DNA of 64,000 bases from positions 248,001-312,000 of the forward strand of contig CAJXVC010000001.1 of assembly GCA_913060975.1 (NCBI GenBank). Reading direction: 5' to 3'. Source of the stretch: an uncultured Gammaproteobacteria bacterium (GTDB lineage Bacteria > Pseudomonadota > Gammaproteobacteria > Pseudomonadales > Pseudohongiellaceae). The notes below the pieces were generated by a model. That model saw only the letters and a program-made list of their open reading frames with translations, did no database searches and was not told the DNA's origin. A program made the translations under genes and the position numbers. Below, piece after piece: positions 52,631 through 62,473 of this stretch (its first letter is position 1; every line of letters starts with the position of its first letter).

Positions 52631-53229
52631 AATGCAGCGGACCCGGACCGCTGTTATCACGCCAGCCTAGGAAATATCCTCAGCTTGCGGCTTCTTGCGA
52701 TAGCCCGCTTTCGTCGCTTTAAAATCCTCATCGGACACCACCGGTGAACGTTGGTTAATGAGGTCAACTAGTTGGAACCCTGCCAAAAGCAAGGTCAGAT
52801 CGACGCTCCCACCGGTTATGCTCAAGCCCAGTGGACCTCATTAAGAATAGCTATGAAGGCAAGCATGGCTGTTTGCCAGCGTTGATTCAGACTTATGTAG
52901 GTAACAACAATGAGCCCAAAATATTCAGACAAATAAGCAATCTCCTTGCCGATGGCTGCCAATTCTCGCGACTTCACCGACCGCTGTATCCTGCTCTATA
53001 TTTATAATCGAAAATGCAGGTAGGCCACGATGACCCGATTCTTGTTCTCAACCATATCGGTCGGCCGTCGGGCATGTATATAGTAAACTTGCTGAGTGGC
53101 TGACTCCTATATAGTCAATGGCGCTTACCGAAAAGGCATGAAAATTGATAAGCGATGAAAAGCTAGCAGTTGCGGCATTACTTTAATCTCTGTGAAGCAA
53201 TGATTCCAAGGTTAGTATCACACTATTCT

Positions 53230-53246
53230 ATTAACACAATATTAAC
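53230..53246 (+). promoter_or_regulatory. Direct repeat ATTAAC-N5-ATTAAC, probable response-regulator box
   Basis: Two identical hexamers spaced 11 bp, one helical turn, about 130 nt upstream of the response regulator. OmpR/PmrA/QseB-type regulators bind such TTAA-containing direct repeats, so autoregulation is likely. Confidence 0.55.
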
Positions 53247-53372
53247 CCGAGCCGTGGATCAGCAGGAACTGGAGCGTATTTTCGTTAATACTGCCTTAAT
53301 GAATTACTGGCACACTGCATGACCACATGTAGCCCCGTAGTTTTACATTGAGTTACTCAGGATAGTTTTATT

Positions 53373-54050
53373 ATGCGCCTGCTGATTATTGAGGATGAGT
53401 TAAGGCTTATTCAGGAACTAACCACCGCACTAAAAAAAGCAGGCTTCGCTGTCGATAGCGCTGAATGCGTCAGCGACGCGCAGCCAATGCTGGACAACAT
53501 TCAATACGACGCCGTGGTGCTTGACCGCGGCTTGCCCGATGGTGACGGGATCAATCTGCTACAGTCGTTACGGCAGGCTGAAAATCACATTCCTGTATTG
53601 ATTCTGACAGCCAAGGACGAAGTGACCGATCGTGTGCTAGGCCTTGATCAGGGCGCTGATGATTACCTCGTCAAGCCGTTTGCCAATAGCGAGCTCATTT
53701 CTCGTATCAAGGCCTTGCTTCGGCGGCCTGGGGGGGCACTGGGTACTGTTCTTCGTACCGGCAATCTGGCATTGGACACCACTGCAAGAGAGTTGAGCAT
53801 TGATTCGAATCTGGTTCGCCTGCCACGGAGGGAATTGGCATTGCTGGAGCACTTATTGCGACGCCTTGGCCATGTTGTCCCCCGACAGTTGTTGGAGGAC
53901 CGCCTGTATGGCCTTGGCGAGGAAATCGAGTCCAATACGATCCCGGTTCATATACATCATCTGCGCCGCAAATTATCTCAACATGGTTCTTCAACAATCA
54001 TACATACAGTGCGGGGGGTTGGATACTTGCTGACGGAAGCAAGATCTTGA
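53373..54050 (+). CDS. OmpR-family response regulator (QseB/PmrA-like)
   Basis: A 225-aa protein. The receiver domain (1-118) has the acidic pocket IIEDE, phospho-acceptor Asp in VVLDRGLPDGDG (about residue 51), Thr in LILTAKD and Lys in YLVKPFA. The winged-helix domain (about 128-222) includes LPRRELALLEHLLRR and NTIPVHIHHLRRKL ... VRGVGYLL. The closest recognisable group is QseB/PmrA/TctD. It overlaps the kinase by 4 nt (TTGA), so the two are translationally coupled. Confidence 0.95.
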   Translation: MRLLIIEDELRLIQELTTALKKAGFAVDSAECVSDAQPMLDNIQYDAVVLDRGLPDGDGINLLQSLRQAENHIPVLILTAKDEVTDRVLGLDQGADDYLVKPFANSELISRIKALLRRPGGALGTVLRTGNLALDTTARELSIDSNLVRLPRRELALLEHLLRRLGHVVPRQLLEDRLYGLGEEIESNTIPVHIHHLRRKLSQHGSSTIIHTVRGVGYLLTEARS

Positions 54051-55405
54051 CTTGGTTTCGCACTCAATCACTGCAACAGCGTCTGGTACTGCGTCTCGGC
54101 CTGCTTTTTGTGACGATAGGCATCGCAATGGCGGGCCTGTTGTTATACCAGACACTACAATCAGCCCAATCGATGAGTAATCAATGGTTATTACAACGGG
54201 CCCGAATTCTGGCCCTCGGTACCAGTGCATCAGGCGAATTTGAACTGCCGATTTCCCTACAATCAACGGCTGAATCCTTTCGATTCGTTATCCGAGGATC
54301 TAACGGGCGCGTTATTTCTGCATCCTCAGAAGAGATGGCTATTTGGGGTCAAGGGCGTGGCCCCGCGGCGAAAGTGCCTCGTTTCTTTTACTTACCAGAA
54401 GCTCAAGGGAGTGACAGAGAGCTATACGCGGTTGATGTCTCTGTAGATACACCTATAGGAGCTGTTTCCGTGCTGGTTGCCGGATTGGATGAAGGCGGTG
54501 AGGCTCTGACTCATGCCATGCTGCAGGAGTTCTTCTTAGAGATTGCATGGGTAATACCGCTGTTTATTCTAATTACACTGGCGGTGGGCGCGACCGCTAT
54601 CCGCAGCGGCCTGCGGCCACTGCATGACACGGCCACGAAATTGGCTACTGTGAAGCCGGATTCGTTGTCTACACGTCTTGATACGAACAAGCTGCCGGAC
54701 GAAATCAGACCATTGGTGACAGCTGTCAATAGTGCCTTGGATCGGTTAGAGGCAGGATTCGAGAGGCAAAGAGAATTCACTGCCAATGCCGCTCACGAAT
54801 TGAGGACTCCTCTTTCCATTATCAGCAGCACCCTCGAAAATATGAATGGAAGCAATGGATATTTCCAACTTCGCCAAGACGTGTCTCGAATGAGTCGGTT
54901 GGTAGCACAACTGTTACACGTGGCGCGCCTCGATAGTACGCACTTGGACATGTCATCAACAGTGGATTTGTGCACCTGCGCCAGAGAGCTGACACAAGCC
55001 ATGGCACCACAAGCGATTGCCGCTGAGTGCACACTTTCTCTGGATGTTCCTTCGCAGCCGGTGCTGATTACAGGGGATTATCATGCGATTTATGACGCTC
55101 TACGTAATCTGGTTGAAAACGCCATTACCTATTCGCCTGCGGAATCAGAAATCCAGATTCTGGTTAAGGTGCCGGGTAGAATTCAGGTGATTGATCAAGG
55201 TCCAGGCATTCGGATTATCGAGCACGAAAAGGTTTTTGAACGATTTATGCGCGGCCAGGAGACGCGGGGAGAAGGTGCAGGCTTGGGCCTTGCCATTGTC
55301 GGGGCAACTATGAAAGCACACGGTGGCAGTGTGGAAATTGATAAACAGCGAGCTAAAGGGGCTTGTATCACCTTGCTCTTCCCTCAAGCTCCATCAAGAC
55401 AATGA
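54047..55405 (+). CDS. Sensor histidine kinase, partner of the upstream regulator
   Basis: A 452-aa inner-membrane kinase starting at TTG 54047. TM1 (about 17-35) and TM2 (about 165-187) flank a periplasmic sensor region of about 130 aa. A HAMP-like stretch is followed by the H-box AAHELRTPLSII, N-box NLVENAITYSP, G1 DQGPGI, F-box ERFMRG and G2 GAGLGLAIV. Order and motifs are complete, so it should be active. The sensed signal is unknown; PQQ-dehydrogenase and YceI genes directly downstream are plausible targets. Confidence 0.94.
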   Translation: MTWFRTQSLQQRLVLRLGLLFVTIGIAMAGLLLYQTLQSAQSMSNQWLLQRARILALGTSASGEFELPISLQSTAESFRFVIRGSNGRVISASSEEMAIWGQGRGPAAKVPRFFYLPEAQGSDRELYAVDVSVDTPIGAVSVLVAGLDEGGEALTHAMLQEFFLEIAWVIPLFILITLAVGATAIRSGLRPLHDTATKLATVKPDSLSTRLDTNKLPDEIRPLVTAVNSALDRLEAGFERQREFTANAAHELRTPLSIISSTLENMNGSNGYFQLRQDVSRMSRLVAQLLHVARLDSTHLDMSSTVDLCTCARELTQAMAPQAIAAECTLSLDVPSQPVLITGDYHAIYDALRNLVENAITYSPAESEIQILVKVPGRIQVIDQGPGIRIIEHEKVFERFMRGQETRGEGAGLGLAIVGATMKAHGGSVEIDKQRAKGACITLLFPQAPSRQ

Positions 55406-55488
55406 CAACAGAAATTCGAACTACTACCTGAGATAGTAGAAAAAGAAAGTCACGCAATGCAAAGAGAATAGACAAGGAGATTACAAGA

Positions 55489-57429
55489 ATGACAGTAATA
55501 CGACGATCGACATTCCCATTTATCGTGAGCGCTAGCTTCCTACTCTGCGCCCCGACGGTGTGGAGTCAGTCAGGTACCAGCGTCTATCAGGGGGATTGGC
55601 CGGATCACAACGGTAATATGGCAGCCCAAAACTATTCACCGCTCGAGCAGATTAACGCACAAAACGTCGGCTCACTGGAAATCGCTTGGCGCTTCAATAC
55701 TAAAAAATTTGGCCCTTCCCCTGAATTTAATAACCCATCCAAGCCACTGGAAGTGGACGGTGTGTTATATGTCACTATGGGCGCTACGCGAAACGTGGCG
55801 GCGCTTGATGCTACCAGCGGGCAACTACTGTGGTTGTGGCGACCACAGGAAGGCGAAAGATACGACAGCGCACCACGCAAGGGCGCCGGTCGCGGGGTCG
55901 CATTCTATCGCAATGATGACGAAGCCCGAATCCTGACCATTACACCTGGCTTTCAGCTGGTGTCACTAGACGCCAAGACCGGTATCCCTGATCCGAATTT
56001 TGGTGACAACGGCTATGTGGATATGTTCACTGGATTACGGAATGCCTTTGAAGATGGTTATGACGACATCGATATTGGCTCCTCCATGCCACCCTTTGTT
56101 ATGAATGACGTGATTGTTGTCGGACCAGCACACTCGGTAGGAATGCGCCCTCGTTCCAAGACCAATGTGGTAGGAGACGTGCGCGGTTATGACGCAATAA
56201 CCGGCGAACATCTATGGACATTTCACACCATCCCTGAACGCGGCGAAGTGGGCTTTGAAACCTGGCTCAATGATGGCGCGGAATTTACCGGCAACGCTGG
56301 CGTCTGGGCACAAATATCCGGTGATCCCGAGCTTAATCACGTCTACCTGCCGGTCGAATCTGCAACTGGTGATCGCTTCGGAGGTGACCGCCCTGGTGCC
56401 AACCTGTTTGCCAATGCTCTGGTGGCGCTGGACATCACCACTGGCGAACGCCAGTGGCACCATCAATTGATCCATCATGATATTTGGGACTGGGATAACC
56501 CCTCGGCGCCGGTTGTGGCAGATTTGCCCAATGGCCGCAAGGTGGTCATGCAGGTGTCCAAGCAATCCTGGGTATACACGTATGACCGGAGGACCGGTGA
56601 GCCAATATGGCCGATTGAGGAGTTGCCAGTTCCTTCTGGTGACGTTCCAGGCGAATGGTACTCTCCAACCCAACCGTTCCCGACAAAGCCCGCACCGTTT
56701 GATAGGCAGGGAGTTACCGAAGAAGATTTGATCGATTTCACACCGGCACTTCGTGCCGAGGCCCTCGAAGCAATCGCCGATTTTCGCTTGAGCCCGAATT
56801 TGTATACGCCGCCATCGCTGGCGGATGCTCCTGACGGCACCAAGGGCACACTTAGCCTGCCATCCGCCACGGGCGGTGCCAATTGGGAAGGTAGTGCTCT
56901 AGACCCTGAAACTGGCATCATCTATATCCCGTCAAGAACAGCCTTGACTGTACTGTCGGTGGCCAAAGATGAGAATTCCGATCTCGATTTCAGCGCCGCT
57001 TTCGGCGTTCGCGTACCACGAGTACAAGGTCTGGAGATTGTGAAGCCGCCCTATGGCCGAATTACAGCAATCGATATGAATACCGGTGAGCATCTGTGGC
57101 AAATCGCCAACGCCGATACGCCGGACAGCATTGCCAATCATCCGGCTCTGAACGGCATTGATATCCCTCGTACCGGCGTACCGACTCGAGCTGGGCTAGT
57201 ACTGACCAGTACGCTGTTGTTTCAAGGCGAAGGTGGCGGCGGCCCTGGCGCCAGCCCGATATTCCGGGCGCTGAACAAGCAAACCGGTGAGATTCTCGCC
57301 GAGATTGAATTGCCCAACAATCAGTCGGGGGTACCCATAACCTACGAGCACGACGGCAAACAATACATCGCCATGTTCGTAAGCGGTGGCGGTGGCGATA
57401 CCGAGCTTGTTGCTCTGGCTCTGCCATAA
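55489..57429 (+). CDS. Periplasmic PQQ-dependent dehydrogenase (glucose dehydrogenase-like)
   Basis: A 646-aa quinoprotein with a cleavable signal peptide (to about VWSQ-SG). The beta-propeller shows repeated tryptophan-docking motifs (ALDATSGQLLWLWRPQ, GYDAITGEHLWTFHT, ALDITTGERQWHHQL, AIDMNTGEHLWQIAN). HHDIWDWDNPSAPVVADL and EWYSPTQPFPTKPAPFDRQG are characteristic of membrane glucose dehydrogenase relatives, but no N-terminal TM domain is present. It oxidises a sugar or alcohol in the periplasm with electrons probably passing to a cytochrome. It lies 83 nt after the kinase gene. Substrate unknown. Confidence 0.92.
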   Translation: MTVIRRSTFPFIVSASFLLCAPTVWSQSGTSVYQGDWPDHNGNMAAQNYSPLEQINAQNVGSLEIAWRFNTKKFGPSPEFNNPSKPLEVDGVLYVTMGATRNVAALDATSGQLLWLWRPQEGERYDSAPRKGAGRGVAFYRNDDEARILTITPGFQLVSLDAKTGIPDPNFGDNGYVDMFTGLRNAFEDGYDDIDIGSSMPPFVMNDVIVVGPAHSVGMRPRSKTNVVGDVRGYDAITGEHLWTFHTIPERGEVGFETWLNDGAEFTGNAGVWAQISGDPELNHVYLPVESATGDRFGGDRPGANLFANALVALDITTGERQWHHQLIHHDIWDWDNPSAPVVADLPNGRKVVMQVSKQSWVYTYDRRTGEPIWPIEELPVPSGDVPGEWYSPTQPFPTKPAPFDRQGVTEEDLIDFTPALRAEALEAIADFRLSPNLYTPPSLADAPDGTKGTLSLPSATGGANWEGSALDPETGIIYIPSRTALTVLSVAKDENSDLDFSAAFGVRVPRVQGLEIVKPPYGRITAIDMNTGEHLWQIANADTPDSIANHPALNGIDIPRTGVPTRAGLVLTSTLLFQGEGGGGPGASPIFRALNKQTGEILAEIELPNNQSGVPITYEHDGKQYIAMFVSGGGGDTELVALALP

Positions 57430-57453
57430 ATTCATTATCAGGAGAAAAGTAGT

Positions 57454-58029
57454 ATGCGAACTTTCATTTCCCGAGCGGTATTCGTGCCGCTCTTGTTTTT
57501 GATCGGACTGTCTGCCCAAGCTGCCGAGTGGAAGCTGGATCCACGCGAGTCCCAAGTTATTTTCAAATATTCCTATGAAGGCGCTCCCTATCAGGGAGAA
57601 TTCAGGAATGTACAGGCGACTTTCGATATCGACCCCATGAGCCCGGATTCCTGTGAATTCGAAGTCACCATTCCCATTGCTGATATTCTGGTGGACTCTC
57701 CTGAAGTTCTGGATTATCTGCTCGACATCGAATTGTTCGACGTCGACCAGTTTCCGACCTCAACCTTCACTGCCGAGAACTGCCGCCTTGAGTCCATGAA
57801 TTCGTTCGTGGCTGATGGAACGCTCACCATTCGTGATCAGACTCATCCTGTCAGTTTCCCGTTTGAGTTTGATATTGACATGGTGGATGGCCAGGTGCGT
57901 TTTCATCTCACCAGTGAAGTAACTATCGAGCGTCTGAAGTATGGAGTTGGTCAGGGATACTGGGCGAATACCGCCGCCATTCCCAACGAAGTGGGTATTG
58001 AGGTCGACGTTTATGCGATTCAGCAGTAG
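57454..58029 (+). CDS. YceI family periplasmic protein
   Basis: A 191-aa protein with a signal peptide (ending SAQA-AEW) and a lipocalin-like YceI fold: WKLDPRESQVIFKYSYEG, FDIDPMSPDSCEFEVTIPI, FDVDQFPTSTFTAENC and GTLTIRDQTHPVSFPFEF. YceI proteins bind polyprenyl or other amphiphilic isoprenoid molecules. Three cysteines are visible, two of which (SCEF and ENCR) could be paired. It is embedded between two PQQ dehydrogenases, suggesting carriage of a quinone-like molecule or substrate for them. Confidence 0.92.
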   Translation: MRTFISRAVFVPLLFLIGLSAQAAEWKLDPRESQVIFKYSYEGAPYQGEFRNVQATFDIDPMSPDSCEFEVTIPIADILVDSPEVLDYLLDIELFDVDQFPTSTFTAENCRLESMNSFVADGTLTIRDQTHPVSFPFEFDIDMVDGQVRFHLTSEVTIERLKYGVGQGYWANTAAIPNEVGIEVDVYAIQQ

Positions 58030-58097
58030 TTATTCAATTCCCATGGCCAATAGGTTGTTTTGATACTGGAATTTACACAATAATGGAAACTGCGATA

Positions 58098-60233
58098 ATG
58101 AAAGCACTCAGGCTGACTCCTCCCGCCCTGTTGATTACCCTGTTGATGACGGCCGGGCTCACTGCTTGTGACAGCGACGATAACGGGATACCTGACAGAC
58201 CTGAAACGGCCGATGTCGGACCAAGCTTTACTGGCCAGGCCGAGCCCGGGTCGGAACTCTATGCCACTGAGTGCGCTGCCTGTCACGGCGATAATCTGGC
58301 TGGCACACGCTTGGGGCCGTTACTGTCCGGTTCCGCTTTTATGCAGCGCTGGGGGCAGCAGTCTCCGGCCCTGCTGTTGGGAAATATCCAGGCCAATATG
58401 CCCCCGGGCGGTGGGAACAACCTGAATGATGAGGATTACCTGAACATCACCGCTCACATTCTGAATGTCAACGGCATGGATAACACCATCGGGCCGTTGA
58501 CGCCAAATACTGATTTCACCATTGCGGATAACATACTGGAATTCGCGGAAACCAGGGAGTTACCAGAATCAGCGACACCACAAGGGCTGGCGGTGGTCGG
58601 CAATACTGAGGATTTCGTACCTTTCGTGCCGCTCACAACTACGCGCATCAACAACCCGGATCCGGCGGACTGGCCGGCCCACCGGCGCAATCCTCACGCC
58701 CACAGTTACAGCCCGCTCGACCAGATCAACACCGGGAATGTGGGCAATCTGACTCTGGAATGGGTGTGGAACATGCACGAGGGCGATTCCGAACCAGCAC
58801 CGCTGGTGTATAACGGCATCGTCTATATGATAAACCCCGGCAATGTTATCCAGGCACTGGATGGTGCCAGTGGCGAATTGATCTGGGAACACTGGACCGG
58901 GCCAGCCAACGGCCAGGACATGCGCAACATTGCCATGTACGAAGACAAGATTATCCAGGCCACCACCGATGCTCGACTAGTGGCCCTGGATGCCCGAACC
59001 GGGGAGAAAGTCTGGGAGACCGCAGTGGCTGACAACAGCAAGGGTTTTTCCAATTCTTCCGGTCCCATCATCGCCGACGGCAAGATAATCTTAGGCTTGG
59101 CAGGTTGTGCCCGCTATATCCCGGAAGATTGTTATATCAGCGCCCATGATGCCACTTCTGGCGAACTTATATGGCGCTTCAACACCATCGCCAAGGCCGG
59201 TGAACCCGGTGGCGATACCTGGGGCGATCTGGACAACATCTTCCGCGCCGGCGGCGAAACCTGGGTTACCGGCAGCTATGACCCGGAGTTAAATCTGACC
59301 TACTGGGGTACGGCCCAACAAAAACCCTGGATGCCGGTAAGCCGGCATCTGAGTATTAATGATGCTGGCCTTTTTACCAATTCCACAGTAGCGATTAATG
59401 CGGATACAGGGTCACTGGATTGGTATTTCCAGCACGTGCCAGCTGAAGCTCTTGACCTCGACGAGGCCTTCGAGCGAGTACTGGTCAACCGCGGCGATCG
59501 GCGGCTCGTATTCTCCATCGGTAAGTACGGGATTTTGTGGAAGAATGACCGGGTCAGCGGCGAATTTCTTGGCTACAAGGAAACTGTATTCCAGAATGCT
59601 TTCACGCATATTGATCCGGAAACTGGAGCGGTAACCTATCGCGAAGACATCCAAAATGCCCAGCTTGACCAGTGGATACCAGCTTGTCCGTCCAGTACTG
59701 GCGGCAAGGACTGGCATTCCATGACTTATCACCCCCCGTCCGGGTTAATTATTGCACCATTGAGTCAAACGTGCCTGGAGAGCGCAGCACGAGAAGTCGC
59801 TCTGGTTCAGGGCGGCGGCGGCTTGGCGGCTAGCCGCCGATTCTTTGAAATGCCGGGTACGAACGGCAATTTGGGCAAACTCGGCGCATATAACGTGGAC
59901 ACCATGGAGGAGGTCTGGAATTTTCAACAGCGTGCTTCCTATCACACTGGAGCCCTTTCTACCGCTGGCAATCTGGTCTTTGTGGGAGACCTGGACCGTT
60001 ATTTTCGGGCGCACGAGATCAATACTGGAGAAATCCTGTGGGAAACCCGGCTGGGCACTTCCGTGCAAGGACATCCTGTGTCTTTCGCAATCGGTGGCAA
60101 GCAATATATCGCAGTCACCGCGGCTCTGGGTGGCAGCAGTCCTCGCACGGTGCCCAGCGTGATCGCTACAGAAATTACATATCCGGATCATGGCAACGCG
60201 CTCTATGTTTTCAGCCTGCCGAATTCAGATTGA
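58098..60233 (+). CDS. PQQ-dependent dehydrogenase with N-terminal cytochrome c domain, lipoprotein
   Basis: About 711 aa (or five codons more if translation starts at 58083). The signal peptide ends in a lipobox LTAC, so the mature protein is lipid-anchored. A cytochrome c domain follows with CAACHGD heme site, axial Met likely in NMPPGGG. The PQQ propeller (about residue 185 onward) shows SPLDQINTGNVGNLTLEW, ALDGASGELIWEHW, ALDARTGEKVWETAV and AHEINTGEILWETRL. Electrons could pass internally from PQQ to heme. Fusing cytochrome c in front of the propeller reverses the order of classical quinohemoprotein alcohol dehydrogenases. Confidence 0.9.
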   Translation: MKALRLTPPALLITLLMTAGLTACDSDDNGIPDRPETADVGPSFTGQAEPGSELYATECAACHGDNLAGTRLGPLLSGSAFMQRWGQQSPALLLGNIQANMPPGGGNNLNDEDYLNITAHILNVNGMDNTIGPLTPNTDFTIADNILEFAETRELPESATPQGLAVVGNTEDFVPFVPLTTTRINNPDPADWPAHRRNPHAHSYSPLDQINTGNVGNLTLEWVWNMHEGDSEPAPLVYNGIVYMINPGNVIQALDGASGELIWEHWTGPANGQDMRNIAMYEDKIIQATTDARLVALDARTGEKVWETAVADNSKGFSNSSGPIIADGKIILGLAGCARYIPEDCYISAHDATSGELIWRFNTIAKAGEPGGDTWGDLDNIFRAGGETWVTGSYDPELNLTYWGTAQQKPWMPVSRHLSINDAGLFTNSTVAINADTGSLDWYFQHVPAEALDLDEAFERVLVNRGDRRLVFSIGKYGILWKNDRVSGEFLGYKETVFQNAFTHIDPETGAVTYREDIQNAQLDQWIPACPSSTGGKDWHSMTYHPPSGLIIAPLSQTCLESAAREVALVQGGGGLAASRRFFEMPGTNGNLGKLGAYNVDTMEEVWNFQQRASYHTGALSTAGNLVFVGDLDRYFRAHEINTGEILWETRLGTSVQGHPVSFAIGGKQYIAVTAALGGSSPRTVPSVIATEITYPDHGNALYVFSLPNSD

Positions 60234-60401
60234 CAGGTCAAATGGCTTTTGCTGGTAAGATAAAAATGAAATGAGTGATTGTCCGGGTTTCGTGAGCTAA
60301 GAATCCGATTGAGCTTATTATTCGACCAATTTCCTAAGGGAAGCAATTGCTTTATATGAATTAGTTTGGGCCAAATCTGACACCGCTCTTGAAAAAGTGA
60401 G

Positions 60402-60461
60402 GGTTACCGGTTTTGATTGAAGGTGACAAAACCCTAAATCAACCGAAACCAAGAGGTAACC
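60402..60461. repeat. Inverted repeat GGTTACC / GGTAACC before the transposase start
   Basis: Seven-base arms at 60402-60408 and 60455-60461, with partially complementary sequence between (GGTTTTGATT and AATCAACCGAAACC). Possibly part of the terminal sequence of the degenerate insertion element. Confidence 0.4.
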
Positions 60462-60464
60462 TTC

Positions 60465-60773
60465 ATGCTCCATACTAATGACAAGATTGTTAAACACAAG
60501 GTTGGTCTGCTGAATTTAGCAGATGAGCTGGGCAATATAGCGCAAGCCTGCAAGATGATGGGCGTGCCCAGAGATACGTTTTATCGCTACAAAGAAGCCG
60601 TTGATGATGGCGGTGTAGAAGCACTGCTGGATCGTAATCGCCGTGTTCCCAACCGCAAGAATCGAGCCGATCCGATGATCTAACTGGCTGTTGCAGTGTT
60701 TGCCATTGTGGAGCTAGCTCATGGCTATGTCTCAGCCAATGGAAGTTCGTACAAAAATTCAAGACGCTGATAA
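60465..60773 (+). pseudogene. Degenerate IS481-like transposase, 5' part only
   Basis: A 72-codon frame (60465-60683) encodes a HTH typical of IS481-type transposase N-termini (LLNLADELGNIAQACKMMGVPRDTFYRYKEA ... LLDRNRRVPNRKNR). After the TAA at 60681-60683 the same frame continues with family-like LAVAVFAIVELAHGYVSAN, then decays by about 60773. The catalytic DDE domain is absent. It is an inactive remnant next to the second DUF3147 cassette. Confidence 0.8.
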
Positions 60774-60776
60774 TGC

Positions 60777-61136
60777 TTAAAGCAACCCAACACCAAAGCT
60801 TTTCGCCACCAATCCCAATAACCCAAAGCAAGCCACGGTCAACATTGTGCTCAATCCCAGGGTAGTCCAAAAATCAAAACGTGACAGCAAGGCGGGAAAT
60901 AAAACAAACATGGGCAATGTTGGCAGGACGTACCAGAAAGTATAAAACGCATGGTCAGACAGCCGTTGTTGCGGCTGGCCTTCCAGATACATCCAGATAA
61001 GTACCAGTATTGTCACCGTCGGAAGCGCAGCAATCAATGCCCCGGCCCGTGGCAGATGCTTGGCCACTTCCGAAATAATTACGACCAGAGCAGCTGTTAC
61101 CAGATACTTGGTGGCGAGAAAGGAAAGAGACCCCAT
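60777..61136 (-). CDS. DUF3147 membrane protein, copy 2
   Basis: 119 aa. Its first 85 residues are identical to copy 1 (48200-48559); the last ~33 differ at about ten positions (for example SRFDFWTTLGLSTMLTVACFG versus SRFGFWTTLGLSALLTLVCFG), yet the length and TM pattern are kept. This shows a real second allele joined to shared sequence rather than a simple recent duplication. It lies 15 nt from the czcA fragment. Confidence 0.82.
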   Translation of the reverse strand: MGSLSFLATKYLVTAALVVIISEVAKHLPRAGALIAALPTVTILVLIWMYLEGQPQQRLSDHAFYTFWYVLPTLPMFVLFPALLSRFDFWTTLGLSTMLTVACFGLLGLVAKSFGVGLL

Positions 61137-61151
61137 AATTATTCTCCGAAG

Positions 61152-61718
<567 letters not shown>

Positions 61719-61780
61719 TTAGCCAATAGCATTAATTACAACTATAAAAAAGCAGTGTCTCATCAATAAACGCTGCCAAC

Positions 61781-62461
61781 ATGCCTCGCACAGCTCGCAT
61801 AATTTTGCCGCACACTCCTCATCATATCGTTCAACGAGGCCATAATCGCAGTGCTGTTTTCATTCAAACTAAAGACTATCTCTATTACCTCAACAATCTG
61901 ATCGAATGGTCGGCCAAACTTCAGGTAAAGGTACACAGCTACTGCCTGATGACCAATCATGTGCACCTGCTACTGGAGCCTGAGGAGGATATATGTACCA
62001 TCAGTGAGCTGATGAAGCGCTTGGCTGCTCGACAATGTCGTTATGTGAACAAACTTGAGAATCGCACAGGTAGTATCTGGGAGGGACGGTTCAAATGCAG
62101 CCCTATAGAACGCGACACTTATCTCCTACAGTGCTGCCGCTATATTGAGTTAAATCCGGTAAAAGCCAGGATAGTCACTCAGCCAGAAGACTACGCCTGG
62201 TCAAGCTATCGACATCGAGTGGCATCAACACTGCCAGCCTGGATGCAGCCGGACAAAGTACTCTCTTTACTGGCAAATGATGCTAGCCAGGCAGCTGAGC
62301 TATACAAGGGTTTCGCGGCCAACGGATGCCCTGATCAGGAATTCATTCAAGGAACTACCAGCCGCAATCAGCTATTGGGTTCACCACGTTTTGTCGACGA
62401 AGTTGAGCAGCGCACCGGAAAGAGGATTGAGAACCGAGCCCATGGGCGGCCTAAAAAATAA
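61781..62461 (+). CDS. REP-associated tyrosine transposase (Y1_Tnp)
   Basis: A 226-aa HUH-superfamily single-strand transposase. HUH motif is His-Val-His in MTNHVHLLLEP (about residue 60); the catalytic Tyr is probably in CCRYIELNPVKA (about residue 118). N-terminal PHTPHHIVQRGHNRSAVF and the WEGRFKCSPIERD segment are typical of RAYTs. These enzymes cut REP-like single-stranded DNA. The gene is intact. It is the only open frame inside the element. Confidence 0.93.
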   Translation: MPRTARIILPHTPHHIVQRGHNRSAVFIQTKDYLYYLNNLIEWSAKLQVKVHSYCLMTNHVHLLLEPEEDICTISELMKRLAARQCRYVNKLENRTGSIWEGRFKCSPIERDTYLLQCCRYIELNPVKARIVTQPEDYAWSSYRHRVASTLPAWMQPDKVLSLLANDASQAAELYKGFAANGCPDQEFIQGTTSRNQLLGSPRFVDEVEQRTGKRIENRAHGRPKK

Positions 62462-62473
62462 ATCCGTCCCCTT
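62452..62473 (-). repeat. RAYT element right inverted end
   Basis: TAAAAAATAAATCCGTCCCCTT; differs from the left end at one base (G for A). It includes the transposase stop codon. Confidence 0.9.

Larger units (their letters stand above)
52343..53372. other. 1-kb non-coding region with a 44-bp duplication
   Basis: No convincing gene in about 1,030 bases between the SOD-like gene and the two-component system. It contains the tandem duplication at 52541-52630 and the response-regulator box at 53230-53246. Short frames over the duplication are chance. The region may be the decayed remains of deleted genes. Confidence 0.5.

Noticed and set aside
52414..52747. Short frames on both strands over the 44-bp duplication
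   Set aside because: Internal repeats (VSAIL-type) simply mirror the DNA duplication; no initiation signal.
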